Source: Streptomyces sp. NBC_01217 (GTDB taxonomy: Bacteria > Actinomycetota > Actinomycetes > Streptomycetales > Streptomycetaceae). Taken from it: a stretch of 64,000 nt of DNA. Position numbers and translations under genes: made by a program. The stretch lies in the NCBI RefSeq assembly GCF_035994185.1, contig NZ_CP108538.1, positions 8,187,501-8,251,500 on the forward strand, given 5' to 3'. The notes below the pieces were generated by a model that saw nothing but the letters and a program-made list of their open reading frames with translations, searched no databases and was not told where the DNA came from. This document shows positions 45,240 to 54,471 of this stretch, in pieces. The number at the start of each line of letters is the position of its first letter. The stretch's first letter is position 1.

Positions 45240-46379
45240 TCACCAGCTGATTCCGGCCGCCACCGGCCGGTGGTCGCTGCCGGTGGCCGGCAGCAGCCAC
45301 GAGCTCTTCGGCTCCACGCCGCGGACCAGGATCTGGTCGATCCGCGCCACCGGGAAGGGCGCCGGCCAGGTGAAGCCGAAACCGTCCCCGGCCGCGTCCT
45401 GAACCGAGCGCAGCTGCGAGGTGATGCCGGTGAACGCGCGGTCGTCCATGGTGCCGTTCAGGTCGCCGAGCAGTACCACCCGCTCGTTCTTCTCGGCGGC
45501 TACGGCCTCGCCGAGCGCCTGCGCGTTCCTGTCCCGATGGCCCGTCGAGAAGCCCTCCCTGGGGTTCACGCGTACGGACCCCAGGTGGGCCACGTACACC
45601 GCCAGCGGCCCCTTGTCCGTGGCCACCGTGGTGCGCAGCGCCCGGTTGTAGGGCAGCTTGTCCTCGGCCGACTTGGTGTCCGCCCGCGGCCCGACGTCCT
45701 GCTTGATGTCGACCGTCCGGGTGTCCGACAGCGGCAGCTTGCTCCACAGCCCGATTGTGCCCAGCACCGTGTGGTGCGGGTACGCCTTCGCCAGCTCCTT
45801 CTCGTACGTGCCCCTGGCCTGCTGGGTCAGCTCCTCCAGGGCCAGCACGTCCGCACCGGAGGCGGCCAGGTCGCGGGCGGTGCCGGCCGGGTCGGGGTTG
45901 CCGGCGCCGACGTTGTGGCTGACCACGGTGAGGTCGCCGCCCGGGTGGGACTTGTCGCTGAGCAGCCCGCCGAAGAGGTTCAGCCACACGATGACCGGCA
46001 GCAGCAGCGCGGCCACCGCGGAGGCGGAGCGGCGCCAGAGCGCCCCGGCCAACAGCACCGGGATGAACAGGCCGAACCACGGCAGGAAGGTCTCCACCAG
46101 GCTGCCGAGAGTCCGGATCCGGTTCGGGATCTCGGTGTGCAGCAGCATGAACAGGCCCAGCAGCAGCGCCGGCGCCGCGAGCGCCCGGCCGCGCCTCCAC
46201 GGCCCCGGCCGGGAGGCGGCGCTCATCGCCCGGCGAATGCCCGCGCGCCAGGTACCGGGGCCGGTATCCCGCCGGCCGGCGACGCTCTGTTTGGTCTCCG
46301 CCGTGTCCAGGGTCTCGGCGCGCTCCTCGGCTTCGACCTGCTGCCGAGCATCCGCACATTCTCGTGTTGGTTCACTCAC
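45240..46379 (-). CDS. Membrane-anchored endonuclease/exonuclease/phosphatase family protein
   Basis: A 379-residue protein with three N-terminal membrane segments (about 67-83, 92-110 and 118-136), then an EEP-fold domain (about 145-379) facing outward. Domain marks are LTVVSHNVGAG, VLALEELTQ with the metal-binding Glu, VVLLGDLNGTMDD, and TGSDHRPVAA with the catalytic Asp-His. Substrates in the family are nucleic acids, phosphoesters or phospholipids. GTG 46379 is the assumed start without a clear ribosome site; ATG 46226 (MSAAS) is another choice. It stands alone between the macrodomain and DUF3152 genes. Confidence 0.82.
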   Translation of the reverse strand: MSEPTRECADARQQVEAEERAETLDTAETKQSVAGRRDTGPGTWRAGIRRAMSAASRPGPWRRGRALAAPALLLGLFMLLHTEIPNRIRTLGSLVETFLPWFGLFIPVLLAGALWRRSASAVAALLLPVIVWLNLFGGLLSDKSHPGGDLTVVSHNVGAGNPDPAGTARDLAASGADVLALEELTQQARGTYEKELAKAYPHHTVLGTIGLWSKLPLSDTRTVDIKQDVGPRADTKSAEDKLPYNRALRTTVATDKGPLAVYVAHLGSVRVNPREGFSTGHRDRNAQALGEAVAAEKNERVVLLGDLNGTMDDRAFTGITSQLRSVQDAAGDGFGFTWPAPFPVARIDQILVRGVEPKSSWLLPATGSDHRPVAAGISW

Positions 46380-46496
46380 TGATCAAATGCCCTAATCGTG
46401 AAGTCTTGGAAAGGTTTCTTATGGAGGCCGTCGGGCCGCGTGGTTGCGGGGTGGGCAGTTGAGCGACGATCAGGGGGACGGCCGGTCGCCGCCGGT

Positions 46497-47366
46497 TCAC
46501 TGCACGTGCGGCCCGGAGACGAAGTCACCGTTCTTGTCATAGGGCCAGGCGTTGGCGATGCATCCGTGCAGACCCTTGATCTGCTGCATCATGACCGGGG
46601 CCGGTTGCCCGGGGCCCCCGCAGGCCATGTGCGAGTGGCCCAGGAAGTGCCCCATCTCGTGGTTGATGATCAGCGCCCGGTAGTCGTGGATCGGACCGTC
46701 GAACGTGGGTGAGCCCATGACCCAGCGCTTGAGGTTCACCACCACCCCGCCGGAAATCTCGCAGTTGTATTCACCTTTGGTGTCCTGGTGGATGCCCGTC
46801 CAGCACAGGGCGTCCGCCGTTCCCGCTGTCGCGATCCTCACTTTGAGGTCGTAGGGCTGCCCCGCGCTCACCAACTGGAACGAGTAGGCATCGTTGTGGG
46901 TCCAGCCCCGGGGAGCGGCAAGTATGTCGGCGATCTCGTTCGCTGCTTGGTTCGGTGAGATGTCCAGCCCGGTCTCGACATCCACCACGTAGCGGAGCGG
47001 ACGCGAACCGTGACCGACCTTCGCGCCACTGGCCTGAGCCGTGACGAACGTGCCGGGGCCTGTCTCGGGGACGTCGATCTTGGTGGGGCTCGGTGTCGGG
47101 GTCGGAGTGGGCGTGGGAGTGGTGGTGATGTGCACCGTGCTCCGCGGGTGCGGCGTGGCGCTCGACGCGTCGCTTCGTGCGCCGTCCAGGAAGAACGCCG
47201 CGGAGCTGAGCAGACCGGCGGCCACCAGCGCGCCGACCAGATAACTCCGGCCCCGGCGGCGCGGACGGTGCCGACGGCGGTGCGACCGGTGCTGACTGCC
47301 GCCCCGGTGGGAGTCAGCGGCGCTGCCGGTCGTCGGTGCGGATTCCCGCTCTTGTGCCGAATGCAT
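46497..47366 (-). CDS. Secreted DUF3152 metalloprotease-like protein
   Basis: A 289-residue exported or membrane-anchored protein. A basic His/Arg-rich N-terminus precedes a membrane segment (about 42-60). A short Thr-Pro repeat linker (TPTPTPTPTPSPTK) leads into the DUF3152 domain (about 105-289). This has a zinc-site motif HEMGHFLGHSH (about 242-252) and Cys residues likely to be disulfide-bonded. The domain is common in Streptomyces, and a protease activity is predicted from the motif. The gene is divergent from a two-component system. Confidence 0.85.
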   Translation of the reverse strand: MHSAQERESAPTTGSAADSHRGGSQHRSHRRRHRPRRRGRSYLVGALVAAGLLSSAAFFLDGARSDASSATPHPRSTVHITTTPTPTPTPTPSPTKIDVPETGPGTFVTAQASGAKVGHGSRPLRYVVDVETGLDISPNQAANEIADILAAPRGWTHNDAYSFQLVSAGQPYDLKVRIATAGTADALCWTGIHQDTKGEYNCEISGGVVVNLKRWVMGSPTFDGPIHDYRALIINHEMGHFLGHSHMACGGPGQPAPVMMQQIKGLHGCIANAWPYDKNGDFVSGPHVQ

Positions 47367-47638
47367 GGCAGCCCAGACTGGGCACGTCAGATGATCGCCA
47401 TTGGTTCAGACGGTCACGAAAGGGTAACGGGCGATTTTCCGGTGACTTTCGCCGCTTCGGACCGGACTGCCGCCAGGCGGGTCCGTCTCGGCCGGCCGGT
47501 TCGACAGGATTGTCCGCCCGGCGGTGTGCCGCCGGAAGCCGCCCGCGCATCCCTGTCCGTTGTGATCCTTCTGTAACAGCCCCCGAGGGGGCCCTCTCCC
47601 GGGACGGTCACCGAACACGATCTGTGCATACTGTCAAA

Positions 47639-48328
47639 ATGCCGCGAGTCCTCATTGTCGAAGATGACCCAGATGTCCGTAGGGCCGTCCAACTGGCGCT
47701 GCGACATCAGGGGCATGACGTGTTCGCCGCCGGAACGGGTGAAGAGGGACTGGAACAACTCCGCCTTTTCCACCCGGACGTCGTCGTGCTCGACCTCATG
47801 CTGCCCGGCATGTCCGGCCTCGATGTATGCCGACGGATAAGGGATCGCGACCAGGTGCCGATCATCATGGTGACCGCCAAGGGGGACGACATCGACGTGG
47901 TCGTCGGCCTGGAGGCCGGCGCGGACGACTATGTGGTCAAGCCCGTGCAGGCCCGGGTGCTCGACGCGCGAATACGGGCCGTACTGCGCAGACAGGACGC
48001 GTCGGTCTCCAGTGCCGTCCGCCCCAGGGCGGAGTCGCACGGCGAGCTGGTCATCGACCGGGCCGGACTCGTGGTGACACACCGTGGTGAACCCATCGCG
48101 CTCGCTCCCTCCGAGCTTCGGCTGCTGCTGACCCTGTCGGCCTCGCCGCGACAGGTGTTCAGCCGCCAGCAGCTGCTGGAAGCGGTCTGGGAGCACAGCT
48201 ACCACGGCGACATACGACTCGTGGACGCCTGTGTGAAGCGACTGCGTGGCAAGCTCGGTGAGCTGGGCGGCGACCCCCGGTACATCCAGACCGTTCGCGG
48301 CTTCGGTTACCGCTTCGGTATCCAGTGA
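47639..48328 (+). CDS. OmpR-family response regulator
   Basis: A 229-residue regulator with a receiver domain (1-120): acidic pocket D9/D10, phosphorylated D52 in VVVLDLMLPG, the Thr in VTAKGDD, and Lys in DDYVVKPV. A winged-helix DNA-binding domain follows (about 135-228, APSELRLLLTL and VDACVKRLRGKLGE). ATG 47639 has only a weak ribosome site (a CATACT -10-like element lies just upstream), so the message may be leaderless. The next gene overlaps as GTGA, so it is made with its kinase. Confidence 0.93.
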   Translation: MPRVLIVEDDPDVRRAVQLALRHQGHDVFAAGTGEEGLEQLRLFHPDVVVLDLMLPGMSGLDVCRRIRDRDQVPIIMVTAKGDDIDVVVGLEAGADDYVVKPVQARVLDARIRAVLRRQDASVSSAVRPRAESHGELVIDRAGLVVTHRGEPIALAPSELRLLLTLSASPRQVFSRQQLLEAVWEHSYHGDIRLVDACVKRLRGKLGELGGDPRYIQTVRGFGYRFGIQ

Positions 48329-49920
48329 GCAGCCAGGGATCCGTGCGGACACGAATAGGCGTACGGGAACGCGAGGCCGTCGCGGCCGGGCAGGGTTCCA
48401 GGCCGACGCGGTTTCTTCGGGCGGTCCTGGCGCAGGCACCGCTTGCGCTGCGAGGTCTGCGCTCCCGCCTGGTGGCGGCCTTCGCCCTGGTGGCCGTGGT
48501 CAGTGCCCTGAGCACCGGAGCCCTCGCCTTCCGGGAGGCGCGCACGGGGGTGCTGCAGCAGAGCCAGGACGCTGTTATCCGGCAGTTCCGGACCAGCGTC
48601 GACGCCGTGGCTGTTTACACTCCCCTGGCGCCGAGCCAGTCGGACTTGCAGGTGGCGGTGAACCAGGTGCTCCGCGCCAACCAGGCACAAGGGTGGCAGG
48701 TGATGGCCACGTACGAAGGCCTCCGCGCCTACACGTCGACGGACGTCTCCAACAAGCTGAGCCTGCAACTTCGCCTGTCCGTGGAAACCGCACGTGCCGC
48801 GGTGTTCCAGCGGGTGAACGCCGACGGGCGTCCCTACCTCGTCGTCGGAATGCCGGTCACGTACAACAGCGGCGAGGGTACGAAGTCCGAGCTCTCGGGG
48901 CTCGTGATGTACCTGGTGGTGCCGCAGAACACCGAACAGGCCTACGTCGAAGCGATGGTCAGCGCCATCGAGCACGCCACCCTGGTGGCACTGTGCCTCG
49001 CCGTCGTTCTGGCGCTGCTGGCCGCGAGCGGCGTCCTGCGTCCCGTACGGGCGTTGCGCCGGGCCACGCGCCGGATGGCCGAGGGGCACCTCGATGTCCG
49101 GCTGGCCGTCAACGGCTCCGACGAACTGGCCGACCTCTCAAGGTCCTTCAACCACACGGCGGCCGCACTGGAGGAGTCGGTCTCGGAGTTGCGCCGCCTG
49201 GAGGCCCGGGCGCGCCGCTTCGTCGCGGACGTCTCTCATGAGCTCCGGACGCCGCTGGCGGCGATGTCGGCGGTCACCGACATGCTGGACGACAAGGCGC
49301 TGCGCCTGGACCAGGAGACGGGCGAGGCGTTGCAGCTCATCAGTGAGGGAACCAGTCGGCTGAGCGTGCTGGTGAACGACCTGATGGAGATCTCCCGCTT
49401 CGACGCGGGCGCGGCCGAACTCAGCCTGGACGAGATCGACTTGGCCGAGTTCATGCAGCACACGCTCGCTTCTCGGGGGTGGGTGGGCCAGGTGGAGACC
49501 CGCTTGCCCCGACCGGGCGTGCTCAGGACGCGCGTGGATCCGCGCCGACTCGACGTGGTGGTGGCCAATCTGGTCGGCAACGCGCTGCGGCACGGTGCGC
49601 CGCCGGTGCGGCTGACCATGGGCGTGCGGGAGGAGCGAGCGGACGTGGCGTGGGCCGTCATCGAGGTGACCGACAATGGACCGGGGATTGCCGAGGAAGC
49701 CATGCCGCACATTTTCGAACGCTTCTACAAGGCGAGCACCACACGGACCAGAAGTGAGAGCAGCGGGCTGGGTCTGGCCATCACGGCGGAGAACGTGTAC
49801 CTGCACGGAGGACGCATCAGTGCCGCGAATCCGCCCGGGGGCGGCGCGGCGTTCACGGTCGAACTCCCCCTGCACCGCGACTCCGCAGCCGCCGACGACG
49901 TCACTGGGAGCGCCTGGTGA
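48325..49920 (+). CDS. Sensor histidine kinase
   Basis: A 531-residue membrane kinase. A cytoplasmic leader is followed by a helix (about 47-67), an extracytoplasmic sensor domain (about 68-210) and a second helix (about 213-237). Next come HAMP (about 235-290), a HisKA box with H305 in DVSHELRTPLAAM, and an ATP-binding domain (about 410-515, with NLVGNALRHGA, DNGPGIAEE and GLGLAI). It presumably phosphorylates the regulator encoded just before it. GTG 48325 overlaps that stop. Its own stop overlaps the lipoprotein start. Confidence 0.93.
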   Translation: MSSQGSVRTRIGVREREAVAAGQGSRPTRFLRAVLAQAPLALRGLRSRLVAAFALVAVVSALSTGALAFREARTGVLQQSQDAVIRQFRTSVDAVAVYTPLAPSQSDLQVAVNQVLRANQAQGWQVMATYEGLRAYTSTDVSNKLSLQLRLSVETARAAVFQRVNADGRPYLVVGMPVTYNSGEGTKSELSGLVMYLVVPQNTEQAYVEAMVSAIEHATLVALCLAVVLALLAASGVLRPVRALRRATRRMAEGHLDVRLAVNGSDELADLSRSFNHTAAALEESVSELRRLEARARRFVADVSHELRTPLAAMSAVTDMLDDKALRLDQETGEALQLISEGTSRLSVLVNDLMEISRFDAGAAELSLDEIDLAEFMQHTLASRGWVGQVETRLPRPGVLRTRVDPRRLDVVVANLVGNALRHGAPPVRLTMGVREERADVAWAVIEVTDNGPGIAEEAMPHIFERFYKASTTRTRSESSGLGLAITAENVYLHGGRISAANPPGGGAAFTVELPLHRDSAAADDVTGSAW

Positions 49921-50507
49921 GGGGCTCGCGCGTGGCGGCGCTGCTGGGCGGGCTCACGGCCGCGCTCACGCTGGCGGCGTGCGGAGTCCCCCCGTCCGAC
50001 GTCATCCAGGCCGGCGAACCGGCGAGCGGCATGTTCTCTCCCAGCGCGAAGCCCCAGGTGCCGACCGTCATCCCCTTCTATTTCCTGCACAACGGTGATC
50101 TGACGCCTTATCCCCGCAAGATCGGCAACCCTCAGGACTTCGTGACCGTCGTGCGCCTGCTGTTCGACGGACCGACCACGAGCGAGGCCGCGACGGCCAC
50201 CTCAAAGCTGCCCCGCCTGGCGGATACACCGGACGTGACGATCGAACGCGACCACACCGTCTCCATCCAGCTCCCCAAAGGTGTCCCTCCTCTCAGCCGG
50301 CTGGCCATGCGGCAGTTGGCGTGCACAGTGGCTCACGTGACTCTGCCGTCTCCCGCACTGCCCGCGGACGCGAATCGGGACGGCGCCCCTGCGGCTCCTC
50401 CCGCCAATGCGCCACGCCTCCGCTCACGCACGAACGTCCATGTGCTCGGGGACGGATGGACGATGACGCAGTCGGACAGCTCGTGTCCCGACACCCCCCG
50501 GCCGTAG
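49917..50507 (+). CDS. Lipoprotein with GerMN-like domain, two-component partner
   Basis: A 196-residue exported lipoprotein. The lipobox LAAC places the lipid on C22. The mature part (VPPSDVIQAGEPASG, then FYFLHNGDLTPYPR and LLFDGPTTSEAATATSKLP) resembles the GerMN domain seen in LpqB, the lipoprotein partner of the MtrAB system. It is far shorter than LpqB, so it looks like a minimal sensor accessory for the kinase upstream. GTG 49917 overlaps the kinase stop, giving one transcriptional unit. Confidence 0.8.
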   Translation: MRGSRVAALLGGLTAALTLAACGVPPSDVIQAGEPASGMFSPSAKPQVPTVIPFYFLHNGDLTPYPRKIGNPQDFVTVVRLLFDGPTTSEAATATSKLPRLADTPDVTIERDHTVSIQLPKGVPPLSRLAMRQLACTVAHVTLPSPALPADANRDGAPAAPPANAPRLRSRTNVHVLGDGWTMTQSDSSCPDTPRP

Positions 50508-50668
50508 GCGGAGCCCAGGCACCCTGGTCCGGGCGGCATACGGCGCCTCCGGTTCCCGGTGGTCCTACTCGTCCTCGACAACGCCTTCAGCACCGCGCAG
50601 ATTGCATACTGGATCACACAAGGGTCGGGCACCGAGCCGCACGCCCCGCCGACCGCCGGGAGCACCCC

Positions 50669-51586
50669 ATGAGCACCGAAGCAGCCAGAGGCGACAGCCC
50701 CGTCCCGCCTCCGCCCGGCGGTGTGCTCTGGAGCCTCTCCGGCGACATCCGCGCCCTGCTGATGCTGCCCGCAGCCCTCACCCTCCAGGTCGCCCACCCG
50801 GCGGTCGGTGCGGGCGTCGACGAACACTCCGTCTTCCGTACGGACCCGTGGGGGCGCGGCGAGCGCTCACTGCGCTCGCTCCAACTCTGGGTGTACGGGG
50901 GTGAGGCAGCCGCCGAGGAGGGCCGCAGGCTCCGCAGGCTGCACCGCACCATCCAGGGCACCGACACCCGGGGGCGCCGCTACCACGCGTTGTCGCCCGC
51001 GAACTACGCGTGGGTGCATGCCACGGGATTTCCCGTCTATCAGCACGCCGCGCGCTATCTCGTCCGCCCGCTCACCGACGCGCAGGAGCGGGCCCTGTAC
51101 CGCGAGTGGCTCCAGGTCGGCCGGGTTCTGGGCATCCACGACCGGGACATGCCGCAGACGATCGAGGAGTTCTGGCCGTACTTCCGCAAGGTGCTCGCCG
51201 ACGAGATCGAGCTGACCGTCGTCGTCGAGGAGCTGATCGCCACCGATCGCCCCGTACCGCCACCGGACCGTGGGCCGCTGCCGGTCCGGCTGCTGTTGAA
51301 GGCCCTGTGGCCGGTGCTGTTTCCGCCGCTGGCCGGGTTCCGCCGTTTCGTCACCATCGGGCTGACGCCGCCGGACGCACGGGCGGCCATCGGGCTGGAG
51401 TGGACGGACGCGCAGGAGCGCAAGCTGCGGCGGCTGTGCGCGGTGGTGCGGCGTGTCGTGCCCGTGCTGCCCGAGCGGCTGCGCTATCTGCCGTACGCGC
51501 GCAGGGCACGGGCGGCGCACCGCGAGGCCGTCCGGGGCGACGGGAGGCTCAGGCGGAGGCCCGGCGCACCAGCTCGGTCGGCGTGA
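50669..51586 (+). CDS. MpaB-family (DUF2236) oxygenase-like protein
   Basis: A 305-residue cytoplasmic protein of the MpaB/DUF2236 family, which includes latex-clearing and related haem oxygenases. Family elements are ALLMLPAALTLQVAHPAVGAGVDEHSVF (about 29-56), LRRLHRTIQG, RYHALSPANYAWVHATGF and MPQTIEEFWPYF. A distal His candidate is in QVAHPAV. ATG 50669 follows GGGAG by six bases. The gene ends inside the last codons of the convergent LacI gene, overlapping it by 38 bases. Confidence 0.85.
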   Translation: MSTEAARGDSPVPPPPGGVLWSLSGDIRALLMLPAALTLQVAHPAVGAGVDEHSVFRTDPWGRGERSLRSLQLWVYGGEAAAEEGRRLRRLHRTIQGTDTRGRRYHALSPANYAWVHATGFPVYQHAARYLVRPLTDAQERALYREWLQVGRVLGIHDRDMPQTIEEFWPYFRKVLADEIELTVVVEELIATDRPVPPPDRGPLPVRLLLKALWPVLFPPLAGFRRFVTIGLTPPDARAAIGLEWTDAQERKLRRLCAVVRRVVPVLPERLRYLPYARRARAAHREAVRGDGRLRRRPGAPARSA

Positions 51587-52598
51587 TCACCGATTCGAGT
51601 TCCTCGCCCTCGCTCTCGCCGTTCAGTCGGCGCATCAGCATCCGTACCATCAACCGGCCCATGCCCTCCACATCCTGACGGACCGTCGTCAGCGGGGGAT
51701 CGGTGGCCTCGGCTATCGACACCATGTCGTCGAAGCCGACCAGGGCCACCTCCTGCGGCACTCTGCGACCGTGCTCGCGCAGCACCCGCAGCGCACCCGA
51801 GGCCATCAGGTCGTTGGAGGCGAAGACCGCGTCGAGACCGGGGTCCTGCTCAAGGAGTCGCGTCATCGCCCGCGCGCCGCCCTCGACGGTGAAGTCACCC
51901 TCCACGAGCAGCGCCGGATCGGCGTCCGGCAGCACGTCGCGGTAGCCGTCGATCCGGTCGAGCGCCGAGGTCTGGTCGCGCGGTCCGGCGATGTGCGCGA
52001 TCCGCCGCCGGCCGAGGGAGACGAGATGGCGTACGGCCTCGGCCGCGCCGCCCCGGTTGTCGCAGTCGACGTACGGGACGGCCTGCTCGGACGCGGCGCC
52101 CGGCCGGCCGGGGCGTCCGCCGTAGACCGTGGGCACCCGGAACCGGCGGATGATCGCGGGGAGTTCGTCGTCCATGTGCAGCGAGAAGGCCAGCACGCCG
52201 TCCACATGGCCGCCGGCCAGATAGCGGGCGACGCGGTCGAAGTCTCCGCTGCCCTCCACCAGGAGCAGCACCAACTGGGCGTCGTATGCATTCAGTTCAC
52301 GGCTGATGCCACGGATCTGCTGGGAGAAGAACGGGTCGGAGAAGATCCGGAACTCCGGCTCGTCGATGATCACGGCGACCGCGCCGTTGCGCCGGGTGAC
52401 CAGGGTCCGCGCGGCGTGGTTCGGTACGTAACCGAGTTCGTCCACCGCCCTGCGCACCTGCTCCACGAGCGGCTGCCGCACACCCGCCCCGCCGTTCACC
52501 ACCCGGGAGGCCGTGGCCCTCGATACCCCGGCGAGGGCCGCCACGGCCTCCAGCGTGGGACGGGCATCGCGAGGGGAACCGGGGGTCGGACCGGACAA
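51549..52598 (-). CDS. LacI-family transcriptional regulator
   Basis: A 349-residue repressor. TTG 52598 is chosen because GAGGAG lies seven bases upstream. The N-terminal helix-turn-helix is LEAVAALAGVSRATASRVVNG, and the hinge includes LGYVPNHAARTL. The C-terminal periplasmic-binding-protein-like fold (about 75-345) has VDGVLAFSLHMDDELPAIIRR, VDCDNRGGAAEAVRHLVSLGRRRIAHIAGP and FASNDLMASGALRVL. Such regulators usually sense sugars; no sugar operon is adjacent. A terminator-like hairpin separates it from the M1 peptidase gene. Confidence 0.9.
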   Translation of the reverse strand: MSGPTPGSPRDARPTLEAVAALAGVSRATASRVVNGGAGVRQPLVEQVRRAVDELGYVPNHAARTLVTRRNGAVAVIIDEPEFRIFSDPFFSQQIRGISRELNAYDAQLVLLLVEGSGDFDRVARYLAGGHVDGVLAFSLHMDDELPAIIRRFRVPTVYGGRPGRPGAASEQAVPYVDCDNRGGAAEAVRHLVSLGRRRIAHIAGPRDQTSALDRIDGYRDVLPDADPALLVEGDFTVEGGARAMTRLLEQDPGLDAVFASNDLMASGALRVLREHGRRVPQEVALVGFDDMVSIAEATDPPLTTVRQDVEGMGRLMVRMLMRRLNGESEGEELESVITPTELVRRASA

Positions 52599-52695
52599 GG
52601 GACGCTCCTCGTACGCGCGGGATCGGCCCGGAATCGGCCGGGGCCGGCCGGACAACGCCGACGCCACCAGCCTAACCGGCGTTCCGGGCCGCCCG

Positions 52696-52740
52696 CCGGG
52701 CACCGTCGCCCCGCCGAGGAGAGGGAGCGACGGTGCCCGG
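52696..52740 (-). terminator. Hairpin after the M1 aminopeptidase gene
   Basis: CCGGGCACCGTCGC (52696-52709) and GCGACGGTGCCCGG (52727-52740) pair over 14 bases around a 17-base loop. It starts 19 bases past the aminopeptidase stop and precedes the LacI gene on the same strand. Confidence 0.7.
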
Positions 52741-52758
52741 ACCCGGTCCGCGGAGCCG

Positions 52759-54259
52759 TCAGTGGTGGTCGTGAATCGTGTTCGTGGCCGCGATCTGCTT
52801 CCACGACGCGGGCCGTGCGGGCTGCGCGGTCGCGCGCAGCGAGCGCGCCCCGGCCGCCGCCGGTTCCTGCGGCCGCGTCGGCTGGAACAGCCAGGTGTCG
52901 AAGAGCCCGGCGAGCGGCCTGTCGGAGACCCGTTCCGCGTACCGCACGAAGTCCCCCACGCTCGCGTTCCCGTACGCGTGCTCGGCCGGCCAGCCCTTCA
53001 GGATCTCGAAGAACGTCTCGTCGCCCACCTCGTTGCGCAGCTCCTGGATCGCCAGCGCCCCCCGGTCGTAGACGGCCGCGTCGAACTGGTTGTCGGGGCC
53101 GGGGTCGCCCGGCTTCACCGTCCAGAAGGCGTCGTCCGCCGGATGCTGGGCGTAGGTGTAGTCGGCCAGCTCCTGCGCGGTGCCCTCGCCCTCCTTCTCC
53201 GACCACAGCCACTGGCTGTAGCGGGCGAAGCCCTCGTTGATCCAGATGTCCTTCCAGCCCTTGACGGACACACTGTCGCCGTACCACTGGTGCGCCAGCT
53301 CATGGACGACGACCGAGACGTTCGCACCGTTCGCGAACTGCCGCGGGCCGTAGAACGGCCTGGTCTGGGTCTCCAGCGCGAACCCGCTGGTCACGTTGGG
53401 GGAGTAACCGCCGAGCGCGTCGAAGGGATACGGTCCGAACACCTCCGTCAGCCACTCGGCGACCTCGGTCGTGCGCTCGATGCTGGCGCGTGCCGCACCG
53501 CCGTTGGCGCCGAGGTCCTTGCTGTACGCGTTGACGACCGGCAGCCCGTCCGACGTGGTGTCCGTCGTGATGTCGAACCTGCCGATCGCCAGCGTCGTCA
53601 GATACGTCGCCTGCGGCTTGCCGGAGCGCCAGTTGTACCTGGTCCAGCCGAGCTTGGAACTCTGCGACTGGAGCACGCCGTTGCTGATCGCCTGGATGCC
53701 GTCCGGCACGGACACCGAGATGTCGTACGTGGCCTTGTCCAGCGGGTGGTCGTTGCTGGGGAACCACCACACGGCCGAGTCCGGCTCCTGCGCGGCCACC
53801 GCGCCGTCCGGGGTGCGGGCCCAGGAGGTCCAGCCGTTGATCTTCAGCCCGGAGGGCTTCCCGGCGTACCGCACGACCACGACCACTGATATGGCCTTGC
53901 CCTTCGCCAGTGCTGCCGCCGGGGTGATCTCCAGCTCCTGGTCGCCGCTCCTTGCGTAACGGGCCTTCTTGCCGTTCACCCGCACCTCGGAGACCTCCAG
54001 CCCGAAGTCGAGGTCGAAACGGGAGAGTTGCTGGGTCGTCGTGGCGAGGATCGTCGCCGTTCCCTCCTGCAGGTCGGTCGCGGGCCGGTATTTCAGCCGC
54101 AGGTCGTAGTGGGACACGTCGTAGCCGCCGTTGCCGCTGGCCGGGTAATAGGGGTCGCCTATGCCCGGGGCGCCCACGGTGCCTTCGGCGGCCAAGGCCG
54201 GGATCGGCCGGCAGCAGGGAGGCCGCGAGTGCGCTCGGGACGATGAATCTGCGGTGCAC
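52759..54259 (-). CDS. Secreted M1-family aminopeptidase, apparent frameshift in signal peptide
   Basis: This gene encodes a zinc aminopeptidase of about 500 residues. The catalytic site HELAHQWYGD with the distal Glu in WINEGFARY is intact, as are GFALETQTRP and the N-terminal beta domain. The signal peptide, starting at GTG 54259 (CGGAGC nearby), reads VHRRFIVPSALAASLLPA in one frame. The continuation IPALAAEGTVGAP, which would be its cleavage site, lies in the next frame. Removing one base near 54205 would join them into a normal secreted protein. It may be a sequencing error, a slippage site or a real mutation. Without the shift, only an unsecreted or shortened product would be made. Confidence 0.78.
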
Positions 54260-54471
54260 GAATGCTCCGAGGTCGTCGGGGCGAATGATCTTTCGAACCG
54301 TCGTGTCGACACTATTCAGCGACTGCCGCATCAGTCGTGTCCATGGCCGCTGCTGTCACACGATCGCCATTCGGCCGACATGGCACACGACCCCTGTTAC
54401 GACATGGGCACGCCACGTTCATCGACAATCGCCCCCTGTCGCACAGGAGTTGACCGGGGTACCTTCCGCCC

